Shown here one piece after another: positions 51,477 through 64,000 of a DNA stretch of 64,000 nucleotides; position 1 is the stretch's first letter; each line of letters begins with the position of its first letter. The notes beneath the pieces are model-generated. The model had not been told where the DNA came from, searched no databases, and was given only the letters and a program-made list of their open reading frames with translations. This DNA comes from Lingula anatina (lineage: Eukaryota; Brachiopoda; Lingulata; Lingulida; Lingulidae): assembly GCF_001039355.2 (NCBI RefSeq), contig NW_019775424.1, positions 348,577-412,576 of the forward strand, read 5' to 3'. A program made the translations under genes and the position numbers.

Positions 51477-51625
51477 GACCCATTCCCAGAGATGAGATCG
51501 ATCCAACTAGATCGACCTAGCTTTTAGTAGGCGGGACAGACGCTTAAGCCGGCTAAGCTGACAGTTATCTAGTGAGACTCCCCACAGGGATAGATCGACC
51601 TAAAATCTATGGAAATGGGGTCTTT
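51477..51625. mobile_element. Family B inverted-repeat element, internally deleted copy
   Basis: Ends GACCCATTCCCAGAGAT and ATCTATGGAAATGGGGTCTTT. Keeps GCTTTTAGTAGGCGGGACAG and AGTGAGACTCCCC but lacks the left interior (the GGGGTTCACGC to CCCCCTTACAG part), so about 70 bp have been lost. Confidence 0.7.
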
Positions 51626-52085
51626 GATTCAGACAATATACCTAAAAAAAACATGTACATGTACTGACACTGTGCACTAAAAGCTTCACCTAACTTAAGC
51701 CATTTAAAAAGAAACAAGTCAGATTGAACACAGACAAATCTCATGGACCACCCCTTAATTTACAATAAGTCTACCATTATTTTGGTCTAAACCAACATTA
51801 TTGCAGCAACAAAACTATTTATCAACCTACTGCTAATTTCCCTCTTTCAGGATCCTCATGTAGTCAAGAACATAGATATTACTGTATCATAGACCACCTG
51901 CAATTTCAAGTACTCACCCTGAAAACTAAGACTGGCACTTAGTGTTTCGAGTATGTAATGATAAATGCTACATTTCACACTGCGCAGTGCTTTATCGTCA
52001 CTCAGCTGGTACAGGGGAAAGTATCAAAAAATAATAATAAGTGACAACATTACATAAAATGGGAGTTGCAGATAATATGTCTATG

Positions 52086-52258
52086 GCCCTATTCAGAATA
52101 GGGGACTAACTAATCCGAGGGTTAAATATGGCCCGACTCACTTGAATACCTCCCCACGGGGAATCCATTCACTGTCTACTAGCAGATTAGATAGCATGCT
52201 TTGTAGTGGGTTGCCATATTTGACCATCAGGCTAGTTAGTCCCCTATTCTGAATGAGA
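52086..52258. mobile_element. Family E-related inverted-repeat element
   Basis: About 173 bp. Left CCTATTCAGAATAGGGGACT, right AGTCCCCTATTCTGAATGAG, with matching arms of about 55 bp that include AAATATGG and end in CCCACT/GACTCAC. Shares ATTCAGAAT termini with the 49.3-kb element. Confidence 0.75.
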
Positions 52259-53177
52259 CAAATGATAAAGTTTTTAGCAAAAGTAAACGGGCAAGTACTG
52301 TGCTGATTCAAAACAATTAAAAGCAAAATCTGAAAACTAAAAGTTTTGCTATAATTCTTTGTATTATCCATATCGTGTTAACTCAAACCCATTTTTGCTC
52401 AAGTCCACCTGGTTTGTCATTGAGTATGTTGGTTTCTAAATCAATCTGTCACTGACTCACAAACCAAAATTAACTAGAGGATCTGAGAGGTAAAACTGCC
52501 TACTGGTATTGTACCACCAGCAGGAGTATGCACATTTAAGTTGAAAGGAAAGTATGGATGTATGTGCATTAGTTGTGGATAAATAGGGTTGGGTTGATGT
52601 GGTGAGAGTATGTATTATGGTGAGAGTACAAAAATGCACTGATTTACCCAAAATTCACAAAGATGAAAGGAGGCGCTAAGTGTAAATCCTCCATATACCA
52701 GTAATATGAAAGCATAGGTATACATGTGGTTTCCAAAAAATCAGCACAAACATTTTTTGTAGAAAATTAAACATTTTTACAAAATCTTGGCCCCTTTGAC
52801 CTTGAAATAAAGGTCAAAGGTCAAATCCAAGGACATATTTAAAATTTCCACTTTGACATTTGGTCAGACTTCTATTGCAACTTTTCCTATAATTCCTTTG
52901 GTTTGGAAAATATTTAACATTTAATTTTCCAAAATTATGACAAGGGTGCATTGTGATGAACATCACCCCCAAGCGAATGCACTGCCAGAGACCAAAATCC
53001 AGGGAGATCAAGTTGAGATTATATGTGACCTAATTCCAAGAGATGTGAGCACAGGCCCTTATAGTCTAGGAGAATCGGTAACTGTAATGGTGACTTGTAT
53101 CTGACAACAGAACGTGGAACTGGCAAAGCCATACGAGAAAGGTTGGGGATATGATAATTTTTTTCAATGAAAAATTT

Positions 53178-53183
53178 ATAAAA

Positions 53184-53230
<47 letters not shown>

Positions 53231-53231
53231 A
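53178..53231. repeat. AAAT microsatellite
   Basis: About 13 AAAT units; intergenic. Confidence 0.95.
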
Positions 53232-55541
53232 ATGCATTAATACTTATGAGAGCCAAGTACTACTGTTTATTGGCAACATTTTTTCTTTTGTGAAATAGCC
53301 CCTGGGCCTTACTGAACTGAAGCAAATATGCAGAGTACATCTCTCATCACCTTAATCACTTTAACAATTGCCTTCCCTGATTGGAAACATGTCCTGAAGA
53401 TAATAATTAAGGCTCTCTGGTTTTAGGACATTAACTATGAGAGAAATATATCATTTACAGCTATGCTGGGCTCAATGGTTTATCAAATATTGGTTCTTCA
53501 AATGAAACAAGCAATGTTCCTTAATGCGGCTTAACAACTTGATGAATGTCATGAATGATGAATGGATTTGTTAAAATATTGCAGATCTATTTGCATGGCT
53601 CATTACAACATCTCTTCTGTTGGTGACGGTAGTTAGTGATATTCTTTCTAGATTGGGAACCTACCCACCCCTGGTGTCCCCAATATTAAGGCACCTGCTG
53701 TGAACCCGGTTTTATATAAATTACCCAGTATCATCTATTCCCTCCTTGTTTTGGGGAACCTTTATAAGCCCATAGCATTTTCCGTCCTGTCTTTTTATAA
53801 GATGTTTTTTTTTCTCTCTAAAATTGATTTTCATTTTTCTGAGCTTGTGTATTTATTCAATATCATTTGGATTGATCTAGTTTCTGTAGATGTGAAGTGG
53901 CAGTATTAATAGAAACAGATAATTGGTTAAAAAAGGAAATAGGAGTGTCAATAAATTTATTTGTGGAACTGAGGATATAAAATAGAGCAGAGAGAAAAAC
54001 ACTTTGGAAGATCTCATAACAAGTGTCACTTTGCTTCAAAAACAGTTTGGGTGTTCCTTGAAAGATGCATGCCCGGATGAAACTCTATACATGAGCTACT
54101 TCTGATTGGAATTATACAACTCAAGTATGTCCTGCCAAATTAAAAGTCCCTTCAACTTCGTTTTTTTTTTCTTTCATTCTTTTTTTATGTTAACAAATTA
54201 TCAATCTTTTGATAATTTGATAACAAAAAAAAAAAAAAAATAATAACAATAATAATAAAGAAATTAGGAAGCAAAGACATATAACTGTAAGGAGATGTCA
54301 CATTAAAACAGTATTTAAAAGATGAACAACAAATTATATAACGAAAGGATGCAATGCACAAAATATATTTCTGCCCATTTTGATGCAATATCAAATAATG
54401 CTGAAAATCATAGTAATTACTTAATAAATTGACTTCTTATTATTTATGTACTACTGTTGCTGTGGATGTTCCAAATATATATATATATATTTACTCAAAT
54501 TGCAAAAAATATACTTCACAGCTTCAACAAAAACATTCTAATCAGGTGAGTTTAAAAACTTTTGCTGTACTTTGGTTCTATTAATATCCCTGAAAGTTCG
54601 AGGATAGTAATAATACAGCTTTCTTTGCCATATGCTAATTAAAATGTCCAGATACAGTGTCTGCCCATTACAACTAAATAATATTGAGGAAAGTGCATGT
54701 GAGTCACAGAAACCAAAGTTACAGGTGCTAATTAAATTGTCCAGATACAGTTTCTGTCCATAAAAACATTGTTTTTAAAAATAGTATTTCATATCAATAA
54801 ACATATTTTATCATTAAGAAAAAAGGTTTACTGAGTAGCATCCTTTGCATTTTGATTTTCAATGTTTTTTCTCAACCTTTATAATAAAGTCATGCCAAAA
54901 AGGAATGTTACATGTGCCCACTGGACACAAGCACAGATGTCAAATATAATCAAATGTACATGTTACAAACTTCCAACCAGAAGTTAATTTATAACACCAA
55001 ATATAAAACCTGTCCATAACCTTATCTTCTATCCAAATTTAACAATCAATATACTAGTACCTGCTTCTTTTTAATCTATGCTAAGGTGGCCTCATTAGAT
55101 TGTTATTTTCTTACCTTAAAAATAAAGTCCTCTAGCTATTCCAAAAACTTTGCATGACATACAGAAGACCAGGCAGAAATGAGGCTGCAGTTTTTTTCCA
55201 CAAACCAAGCAGGACACACATATCCTCTTACCCAGCCAGCCAATAAGACATTAACACTGCTTCACTAAAAGCACAATCTATTTAGACTAGGTTATAAAAC
55301 CAGTGTTGTGCGTGCACCGAGGGTTTCTACACAAATGACATCAAAACCTGTTAACATCCCTTGTATGCTAAAGTAATGGCCGTCTAGAGACACTTTTCGT
55401 GATGAGCTAGGGCCACCTCTATCTCTCACAGCAATTGTCTAAGTGCTTCCTCAATACCACTATCATAGTTAGTAATGGAAATGTTGCATCGAATTGCATG
55501 CTCCATGGCATAATGAAGACACATTGCACTATGCTGAAAAT

Positions 55542-55542
<1 letters not shown>

Positions 55543-55618
<76 letters not shown>
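55543..55618. repeat. TA microsatellite
   Basis: Uninterrupted TA run of about 38 units; intergenic. Confidence 0.95.
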
Positions 55619-55620
<2 letters not shown>

Positions 55621-55689
55621 CATGGCAATTTTGTACTGTGTAGATCTACAGCATGTGCTTGGATTGACTGAGCTAGGCCACTTTCACAA

Positions 55690-55875
55690 CCGAAGTTGGT
55701 CTGCAGACTAATTAACAGATCCCCAGCTAGATCAAATATGGACAACCCACTTGAAAGCTTACCGCCTAATCCCTGCTGGAAATCTGTTCCGGGGTTACGT
55801 GGCACACTTTGAAATGGGTCTGCCATATTTGATCCATGGATCTGTTAGTCTGTGGATCAATTAAATGTTCTGAAT
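55690..55875. mobile_element. Family E-related inverted-repeat element
   Basis: Arms GGTCTGCAGACTAATTAACAG and CTGTTAGTCTGTGGATC, each followed inward by a GATC(A)AAATATGG(A/C) segment. The outermost limits are uncertain. Confidence 0.55.
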
Positions 55876-56191
55876 GCTCTTTAAAATTGACTCCTCAGAG
55901 TGTAATGGAAAAATTACAGTATCATAATCAATGACTAATTTACTTAAAAAATAACTATAATTGCCCCAAAGTTAGTGATTACTATCAATAAAATATGATT
56001 AAACAGAAATCCTTGGAACCAAGAACAATCTCATACTACTAGCTAGATGAATATAATTGTTTAGAATTTCAACAGCTTCAAGATATGACACATAGGAAGT
56101 GGACACATTCAATTCTACATCTTTCATAAGACACAGTACAAACAAAATATCCTTGAAAGATGCCTTCACTTTGTGATTAATTACTAATAAC

Positions 56192-57048
56192 TTAAGACCC
56201 CATTCCCACAGATACCATCCGTATTTGTGGATTGATTGAACTCTTGATGAAAGCAATCAGTTTACTTGTTACCAAAGTACCTGCATAAACACCAGCTTTT
56301 CTGTATATTCTACTCAAAGTCAGGAGCAGGTGTGGTATTCAGCTAAGCTGATTGCACTCAGCAAGAGTCGCTGCAGAGTTAGATCATTCTAACAAGGTGT
56401 ATTATTCAGCTATGCTGATTGCACCCAGCAAAAGTTCCCGCAGAGTAAGATCATTCTAACAAGGTTTGTTATTCAGCTAAGCTGACTGCACTCAACAAGA
56501 GTTCCCGCAGAGTTGGATCATTCTAACAAGGTGTGTTATTCAGCTAAGCTGATTGCACTCAACAAGAGTTCCCACAGATTTAGATCATTTTAAGAAAGTA
56601 TGTTATTCAGCTAAGCTGATTGCACTCAGCAAGAGTTCCTGCTGAGTTAGATCATTCTTAGAAAGTATGTTATTCAGCTGAGCTGATTGCACTCAGCAAG
56701 AGTTCCCACAAAGTTAGATCATTCTAAGAAAGTATGTTATTCGGCTAAGCTGATTGCACTCAGCAAGAGTTCCCGCTGAGTTAGATCATGAATGCAATCA
56801 GTTTACCACACCTCCTCTTGTTTCCAAAGTACTTGTATATAATTACCAGCTTTTCTGTATTCTACTCAAAATCAGGAGCAGGTGTGGTATTCAGCTAAGC
56901 TGATTGCACTCAGCAAGAGTCCCCGCAGAGTTAGATCATTCTAAGAAGGTGTGTTATTCAGCTAGGCTGATTGCACTTAGCAAGAGTCCCTGCAGAGCTG
57001 GATCATTCTAAAAAGACTGATGGTGTCTATAGGGGAATGTGGTCTTAA
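56192..57048. mobile_element. TTAA-bounded inverted-repeat element with internal 67-bp array (family C)
   Basis: 857 bp. Bounded on both sides by TTAA, with inverted ends TTAAGACCCCATTCCCACAG and CTATAGGGGAATGTGGTCTT(AA). The interior has seven consecutive copies of a 67-bp unit (starting about 56337, 56404, 56471, 56538, 56605, 56672 and 56739), then a ~90-bp segment also found before the array (CCAGCTTTTCTGTAT..CTACTCAAA(G/A)TCAGGAGCAG), then two more units. Each unit contains an imperfect palindrome GCTGATTGCACTCAGC. The TTAA borders recall piggyBac-type MITEs; that is inference, as no transposase is present. Confidence 0.8.
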
Positions 57049-57135
57049 TTTCCAAACTGACCTATGGCCTGGAAGAGTGACAGCGTGATGGACAACCCTG
57101 TCACAGGTTGCCATGTCACTGGTTTCTGGCTATAT

Positions 57136-57141
<6 letters not shown>

Positions 57142-57183
<42 letters not shown>
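57142..57183. repeat. TA microsatellite
   Basis: About 21 TA units between two TATATATTTCATATG-like flanks. Confidence 0.9.
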
Positions 57184-57186
<3 letters not shown>

Positions 57187-60108
57187 CATATGTTTGCACC
57201 TATTTAATTTGTATACAGTACTATTAGGCCTTCAACATGGCACAGTAATGATGTGATCTTTTCAATTGGGGAAAAATTGTGAATTTTACAGATACTGCAT
57301 TTTTTCAGGGCATAAATTATTAAAATTAGAACATTCCTATTGAGTGATTGAAAAACTGGCTACCTCATAGCTCTTTTGTTAAATACAGCAAAAGCATCAC
57401 AAATGCTACACAAAAATGTTTTTTAAAGATTCAAAAATTAAGTATTTGATTATTTTGACTATTTTGATAATTTTGATAAGACTGATAATTATTGCCCATA
57501 GAAAGCAACATGCCATTATTCTTATCGTACATACCAGAAATGTTACATTTATTTCTGTGCCCTTTGTGTTAATATTTCAATGTAATGGAAAATAACAGCC
57601 AGATATGACCTGATATGGTGAACTGTGTATGACACTGTTTACTTTTAATAATTTAACTGCACTAGTTGATTTTAAAGGGCAAGAAAGATGCAAATATAAA
57701 TTACTCTGTCCTAGATTACATCGGGGATCTTGGATCCAACATTCTGATTTGGCCTCTTATACTTGTCCCCAAAGTTAACTAAAGGATCATATATTCCCAG
57801 TAAAACAAGTTCAGTATCCAATTTCTAAGTAAATGATATTTTCATAGATGCATGCACCAATGGTATATTACAGCCAACAGTTTCTATACTACCACCACCA
57901 TATCCTCCCTGTCTTTTACCTTTCAGTGTACTTAATTAAGTGCAACCGTATATGCAGTTATCTTCAAATCTATGCGTCTTGTGACTTGAACATTTTTAAA
58001 AACACAAAACAAATTTTATTTAACACGTCACAGATTTTCTTTTATCATAAACTAATAATTATCTGGAGTTAAACTGGAATATGTTTCAGTTTACACCAAA
58101 TGGTATATCAAAACATATCTAAATATGATAAAATCATAATTTGACTTACATGTAGTTTGTGACAAAAGAAAACTTGCAAGCTCATGATAACATTACATTA
58201 TATTGAACAAGGCCATAATAATATATGCACCAGTGCAGAAAAAGATTCACGTGGATTGCATTCAATTTGATATTGTTAATGAACTTATAAATTTCAACAA
58301 ATGTAATTAAAACCCTGTCATAACTCGACAAATTAATACCCATCAGCAGTCATTTGAATGGAAGTGTCACTGTCACACTGCATGATTTATAATGTAATTC
58401 CACTTAGCACACATTAACAATGTACAATGCAAGTAGAAATCACTCCAGATTCAACTATTTTTCATAATTGAGCCATCAGTCATTTATCCTCTTGGGAGCT
58501 GATCTGTTTACGAAACAAGGCATGATCTGACTGAGCTATTAATGCTTACCTCTGAAATCAGACGTAAAAACAAGACAAATTGATTCACGCGCAGGCCCAA
58601 CCCTTATTTTGAGGAAACCAGAATTTTATCAAACCTTCGAATATTCTTTTTTTAAAATGAAAAAATGCATTAGCTTTTGGTTTGGTAAAAGGAAAAAATT
58701 CTTAATGCTGCAGCTGCGCTTATGTTGTTAAATCACCCACCACTTTGCCCTTTTGCATCAATATTGGTAATAACAAGACCCTGATTCTGTCAAATGTTTA
58801 TTTATTGATTGATTTATTTATTGATAATTGAGAATAATTATGCTTAGTTACATCTCAGAAAAAATCAATCAAGTCAAAAGCTTTTTTGTAAACTTACAGA
58901 AAAAAATCTAATGGCCATGTTGGACTACCCTCTACCAGGGCCACAGATTGATTTTTCAAAAGATATTCACAGACATGTCTTCAGATAAATAGAGTCATTT
59001 CATTCACTGGCTTTTTGAAATTTGCCTATAATATCTGCCACCCTGGTAGTGGGTAATGTTGGACCACTAAATTCACACATTCTGAAAAATCTACTGGTCT
59101 GCATGAATTTTTAAATGGCAGGGACATCAGACCAGTGGCTAACGCCTGTTGCAGACTGATATATTCTGACATTCAGAAACAACTTTCATAAAAATACTTA
59201 CTTACTAGTGGTCTTCACTGAACAGTAGGAAAAAAATAATACCCTGGAAAATCCTCTTATGTTTACCTGATTCCAATAATTGTTTTTCTGTAAATGAGGT
59301 ACATTACACTAATTATAAAAGCTAAAATTTAAAGAAACAAATTAGCAGACAGTTTTTCGGTCAAGTCCAGGGGCTGATATCCACTAATTAAAAAGTTCAG
59401 GGGCTTCTTTCACAAAGTAACTTTACTTATAATATCATAAATGTGCCTAGGGCAATAGTTATTTTCTAATACCTGCAACAGGTGGTAAAACCTTGCTAAG
59501 TATTGAAGCATTACCTTTCAAAATACGCCAAGTAAAATTTTCCACCATTTCATTGCATGCATGCAACTTATGCTTCCTCAGTTTAAAGTTTTAACTTAAA
59601 AGATGTTTGCAACTTCCGAAGGGTGTACTTAGCTGCTGCCCATCATGCACAATGCATTCACGTGACGATTCCTCTTGCAGGTGCACTTCAAATGTCCAAT
59701 TTCTCACTTCAAACCCTAGTATTCCTGTCTAGGTTAATTGATGACATTAAGGTTAATCTGGTTTACCTGCACTAACAGTGCCTGGATAACAGTTTCTGTA
59801 GGTTGTATTATTTTTTTTACTTCAGTCCAGGCAACTTTCATGAAAAATTACCCATGTATCTGTTTAACTTATTTATTCATTGAATTTCACTTACTTATTT
59901 GCTTGTCTGTTTATTTATTTAACTGACATTTTCATTACATACAAAAAATGTCAATTGCTAAAGAAATGCTTAAGATAAGTCAAGCTGACAAGAAATATTT
60001 TGGAATTTTAGGGAAAAAACAAATCTTAGAAAAAAATCAATACTAGTATTTTGTAAAATAAAAACTCAGTTGTTTTTTTGGCAGTCTCAGCTAGGATGCC
60101 AGTGTGTC
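57184..60108. other. Intergenic stretch without recognised features
   Basis: AT-rich sequence; no exon, inverted-repeat element or strong motif could be supported on either strand. Confidence 0.4.
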
Positions 60109-60178
60109 CCCCCCCCCCCCAAAGGCACTCACACACACACACACACACACACACATGCATACAAACGCACACACACAG
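60109..60178. repeat. Poly(C) and CA repeat
   Basis: Run of about 12 C followed by A-rich linker and two CA tracts separated by a CATGCATACAAACG spacer. Confidence 0.9.
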
Positions 60179-60439
60179 CACCTTCATCTATGCATAGAAA
60201 GTGTAATTTTTACTAATTGTCCAGAAAAACTTTCAATGTTATGAGAGAAAAAAGGTTATCCCTCTATCCTATCCAGCATATGCTCCAACTTTTGCTCACT
60301 CTTTATACCCAGGGAGTATTAGACATTTATATCAAACAGATAAAAGTGTATCTTTAATTTAAATAACGCACGCATCTGATGTTTCAATACTAGTTATGGT
60401 CATATACATTATGTACATTATTATATCATTTATCTTTAG

Positions 60440-60827
60440 CCTCGGTCACAACAGGACGCACAAATTTCAGGATCGTACGTGCGTTGTGCGTCTTGCACAC
60501 CTTGCGTCTCTCTTGCTAACTCCGTGCGAGGGGAGCAAGTTATGCTTGCGGCCTCGCTGTTCGCAGGCTATTTGTAGAATCTTTTGGACATGTCCAACAT
60601 CCTCTGTACATGCTTACGGGCTGTCTGTGAACTCGAAACTGCGTAAGATGGACTTGCGGGGGACATGAGATTCTGCGCAGAATTTGGATGCAAACAGCCC
60701 GTAAGAGCCCGTACGTGCTTACAGGCTGTCTGTGAACTCGAAATTGAGTAAGAAGGACTTGCGAGAGACACGAGATTCTGTGCAGAATTTGGACGCAAAC
60801 AGCCCGTACGGCTGGTTGTGACCGAGT
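60440..60827. mobile_element. Inverted-repeat element with internal 105-bp direct repeat
   Basis: Ends CCTCGGTCACAAC and GTTGTGACCGAGTC are inverted repeats. Inside are two direct copies (about 60611-60715 and 60716-60809) starting TGCTTAC(G/A)GGCTGTCTGTGA and ending in CAAACAGCCCGTA. Noticeably more GC-rich than surroundings. Frames through it (up to 126 codons on minus) are repetitive and are not genes. Confidence 0.75.
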
Positions 60828-63800
60828 CTTTACATATATGATTATACCACCTAATTTGAGCATTTTTCTTTGGTTTTCTAATGGGCCATCATATACTTCA
60901 TGTATCTGGCAAACATACAATACATGTACCTACTGGGTCAAAACACGGTNCCCTACTGGGAATTAAAGCACTATACGTTTATAAACAATTAATAACTAGA
61001 TTGTAGCACTTAAAACACTGTTAAATGACTTTTTTTTTACTAATAATTCTACAACTCGACCCTGTGTTCGTTCAGCTTCTTACGTAATTAAACAGTTTTC
61101 TTATTATATGCCTATTAGGCCATCATCATTCAGCAACATTTAGCTCAATGTCTACACAAAATGCACAGCTGGTTTTTACTTTTTATATTCATTCCTTAGC
61201 CACCGACATTTTTAAAACAAGATTGTACAGTACTTCATCACTTTTAATTGTTAGAAAATTTGTGCTCAAGCATTTACAGTTCTTCATCTCCTCTCTCTGT
61301 TGTAATCTAATCAATACTATAATCTATAAACAACTGTAGGTTAGATGCTCAGAAATGCCACTGAATTTGCGCTTAAACCACCAACATGCACTTGTGCTTA
61401 TGATAAGTTATCACCACTTACCTGGTTCAATGCTTTTGTGTCCATCTCCTGGATAACTTTCTATTTGTTAACTTCCCTTTAGACCAAAGAGACGAACCTG
61501 TATGCTAAACTTTGACAGCAGTGGAAACATCAATTGCTTAACCATATATTTCACCACAATTTACCTGCATACAGGCACACATAATTTACAAAAAAAGAGG
61601 GCACACATGCTGTTATGGGATTTTGTATGGAAATAATGCATTCACGTTGGCTGAACTCAATGTGTAGTTTCTGGATGCATTCACACCCCTTTTTACTTGG
61701 ATTTTAAACAGGTTTATCTGACTTCTTCACCCAAAATAACTATATGTGACTGCCAATAGTAATTTGTGATGAAAAAAATAAATTTTCAATCATTTTTCTT
61801 AAGATCTTTACAAATTTTCTAGTGTTTATGGAGAAATTTTGCTTATTTCAGTGCCTGTCATACACGTACAGTAATATGATGACATCAGTATCATTTCATA
61901 TACAGCATTGTGTTTCATGTGACTTAAAACTTAAAAATACATACCAGTATGGACATGCACCATATAGTATATCAACTGGTACCATACATTATTTACAATA
62001 CTGACAATATGCTTGTGTTGCAACAACCTCTGGGAACATATAAAGTAAATGAGTTTAATGTTAACCATATGCATAACTTGTGAAATATGTATGTACAAAT
62101 ACTAGTATGTAATGTCATTGATATTTAACTTCTCGTATGCCTAATATGTATACTACAGTCATTAAATATACTAGTACTGGCAAGAATGACATACAGTAGT
62201 AATAGCACAATCTGAAACTGTTCTTTAGTATTCACATTGTGTTAATATTACAAATATAATAAAAATAATTTGATCTGCACTGAGACCAACTGCAAGAAGC
62301 AGCTTCAAAATTGGACTCCTGCAATCAAATATCCCCCCACCAATACACTGATAAATCTTATTAACTCCTTGTAGGGGACTTTCGCTAAAGTGCAAGCAAA
62401 TTATCAGCATAATGTTTGTCTGACAAACCTCCTCGAGCAGCTTGGGGGTTATTAACTACTGTGTGCTGATTAAGCTGATACCACTTAAGTGAGAATCCCT
62501 GCAGCTTGTAGGATGCATGAATCTGAATGTCCCCTTACTTTATCGAGACAAAATTTAAGACTGCTAAAAATTTAGGAACTCTTTTAATATATACCAAGAT
62601 AAATCCCATTACATTTATACAATAGAGTGACGTCAAAGAGATTCATGTGGTTACTTCTTCAAGTTACCTTATTAAACGATCACATTTCACAAAACATAAT
62701 GGACCTGCAGGGGTCACTGAATCATCATGTCTTTTCTACCTTATCATCTCTGTAGTTTTGACACTCACAAAGCACTAGATACAGTATTTAAAGTGGTTCC
62801 TATTATGTCTGGGTAGGGACATAAGAGATTTCCCAATGTTTTTTACAATGTATGGCAAAGTATCAATGTCTGATCCTTAAGTGCAGTGTATGATGATACC
62901 ACTCAACTTCTGTCTATATAACATACAGTGCTATACTACATACGGCACTAACACTGTGGCACTATCACAGCCTAATTTCATATGGTATGTTTGTAAAATA
63001 TTGCCAAAGGAATAAAGTCACTCACTGAATTATACAATTGGTCAACTTGTGGTTATAATATTTTTCTCCCTTACATCTTTTCATTCTCTCTTAAATCTAT
63101 TAATGATTCATAAAATTACAAACCAGCTTAATTTAGGATCATAGGTAATCCCAGATGGTTTAATTTAGTGCACAAAAGCCAAAAATTCATTGAACACAAG
63201 ACAATTTATCTAAAAAATACAAAAAAGATGTATGGAATGATCCCACCATGTCCAGTTTTGAATCTGGACCTGTACTTAAGGCCAACAGGTGACCCTAGTA
63301 GATTTAATTAAAGGTACTCAATCCTTGCTGGAGTTTTAAAACATCACAAACATTATTTTCATCCTGTAATTTAATAAAGACTTAAAAAAGGATGAAACCC
63401 CGGAAATAAAAATACATTGGAACTTGACTTGCATTTTAAAACAAGGCAGCAAAGCTGTCAAATGTACAGACAAAAAGCTGAAAATAACAATGCACAAAAT
63501 AGGCTACTGTCAATTCTGATACAAAAGTACATTATGCTTAACTGCAAATTCAACATCAAAATTTAATTATGCTCAACAGGTAACACCAATGTAAATAAAA
63601 TATGAAACAAGCATAAGGCTTCAGGCCCATGAGAGTTCACACTTTGAAAGTGCCAGAATGAGAAAAATGAAAATTTTACACAAAATTGCATAAATTCAAT
63701 TATAAATGATAACCCAATTGAGCTGGCTTTCTAATTTGAACTGCATGCCAATCCTAAAAATCAAACTTGTAAGTTAAAAATAATAATAATAAGTAACACA

Positions 63801-63939
63801 GTTTCTCTTCATAATGTTTATTGTAGCAGTGCATTTTTGTCAATTTTGATGTAATATTACATAATAAATTACAGAATAATTATCACCAATTTTTGATTAT
63901 TGACTATAAATAGCATGGACATGTAGAAAATTTGGTTAC
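60828..63939. other. Intergenic stretch without recognised genes
   Basis: AT-rich, one unresolved base near 60950. A weak inverted arrangement near 62360-62530 (GTAGGGGACTTTCGC...GCTGATTAAGCTGATACC...CTTGTAGGATGC..GTCCCC) may be an old MITE. Nothing else supported. Confidence 0.4.
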
Positions 63940-64000
63940 CATTCGGCTTTATGTCCATGGGAGCTCTGAGTCCCACAATGAATGGCAACACGATAAATAT
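63940..64000 (-). other. Possible exon fragment at the right edge
   Basis: A 61-base segment of higher GC than its surroundings ends in a possible donor (AATG|GTAACC, minus strand). The minus frame reads IFIVLPFIVGLRAPMDIKPN, hydrophobic then polar, but at least one other minus frame and two plus frames are also open over this short length. No family recognised; strand uncertain. Confidence 0.2.

Noticed and set aside
56337-57010. Regular 67-bp spacing suggested a CRISPR-like array
   Set aside because: There are no unique spacers: the full 67 bp is repeated, the array lies inside an inverted-repeat element and the genome is eukaryotic.
60540-60920. 126-codon minus-strand frame with internal repeats
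   Set aside because: The internal repeat is the 105-bp duplication of the foldback element; no family resemblance.

Overview
The window is eukaryotic nuclear DNA: AT-rich, with short exons separated by canonical GT-AG introns, long intergenic tracts, many simple repeats and several families of short inverted-repeat elements. The gene content (a transcobalamin-like gene, a secreted proteinase K-type subtilase, single-WAP-domain peptides, an endothelin-converting-enzyme-like M13 peptidase) and sequence texture (TAGGCCTA and ACATGTAC words) suggest a marine invertebrate. An ambulacrarian (echinoderm or hemichordate) or a mollusc seems likeliest, but I cannot name the species. Exon models were built by hand; every junction quoted keeps the reading frame and has GT/AG borders.

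Layout. (1) 581-2979, + strand: the last four exons of a cobalamin-carrier (intrinsic factor/transcobalamin) homologue; the 5' part lies outside the window or was not found. (2) 4157-10621, - strand: a complete 17-exon gene for a secreted 426-residue subtilisin-like serine protease with signal peptide, I9-type propeptide, full catalytic set and an unusual five-cysteine tail. A TATA box and a probable 5' UTR exon lie near 10.93-10.99 kb. (3) 12717-25091, - strand: a tandem array of four three-exon genes (W1-W4) for secreted peptides of 63-69 residues, each with a single WAP (four-disulfide-core) domain. (4) 25.2-29.25 kb: no exon recognised; possibly the long 3' UTR of the next gene plus spacer. 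(5) 29255-47576, - strand: a complete 21-exon gene for a 786-residue type II membrane zinc metallopeptidase of family M13, ECE-like. Its second intron is about 7 kb and holds a 178-base gap. (6) 47.6-64 kb: no convincing gene; inverted-repeat elements, microsatellites and one possible exon fragment at the right edge.

How the genes may relate. Subtilase and WAP array are adjacent and on the same strand, and all five products are predicted to be secreted. Many WAP proteins are protease inhibitors or antimicrobial peptides, so a digestive or defensive protease/antiprotease neighbourhood is a reasonable hypothesis, but nothing here proves joint function. The ECE-like enzyme would process peptides at the cell surface. 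The most distinctive features are the expanding WAP array with differing cysteine counts and promoters, the Cys-rich subtilase tail, and a TTAA-bounded inverted-repeat element carrying nine copies of a 67-bp unit.
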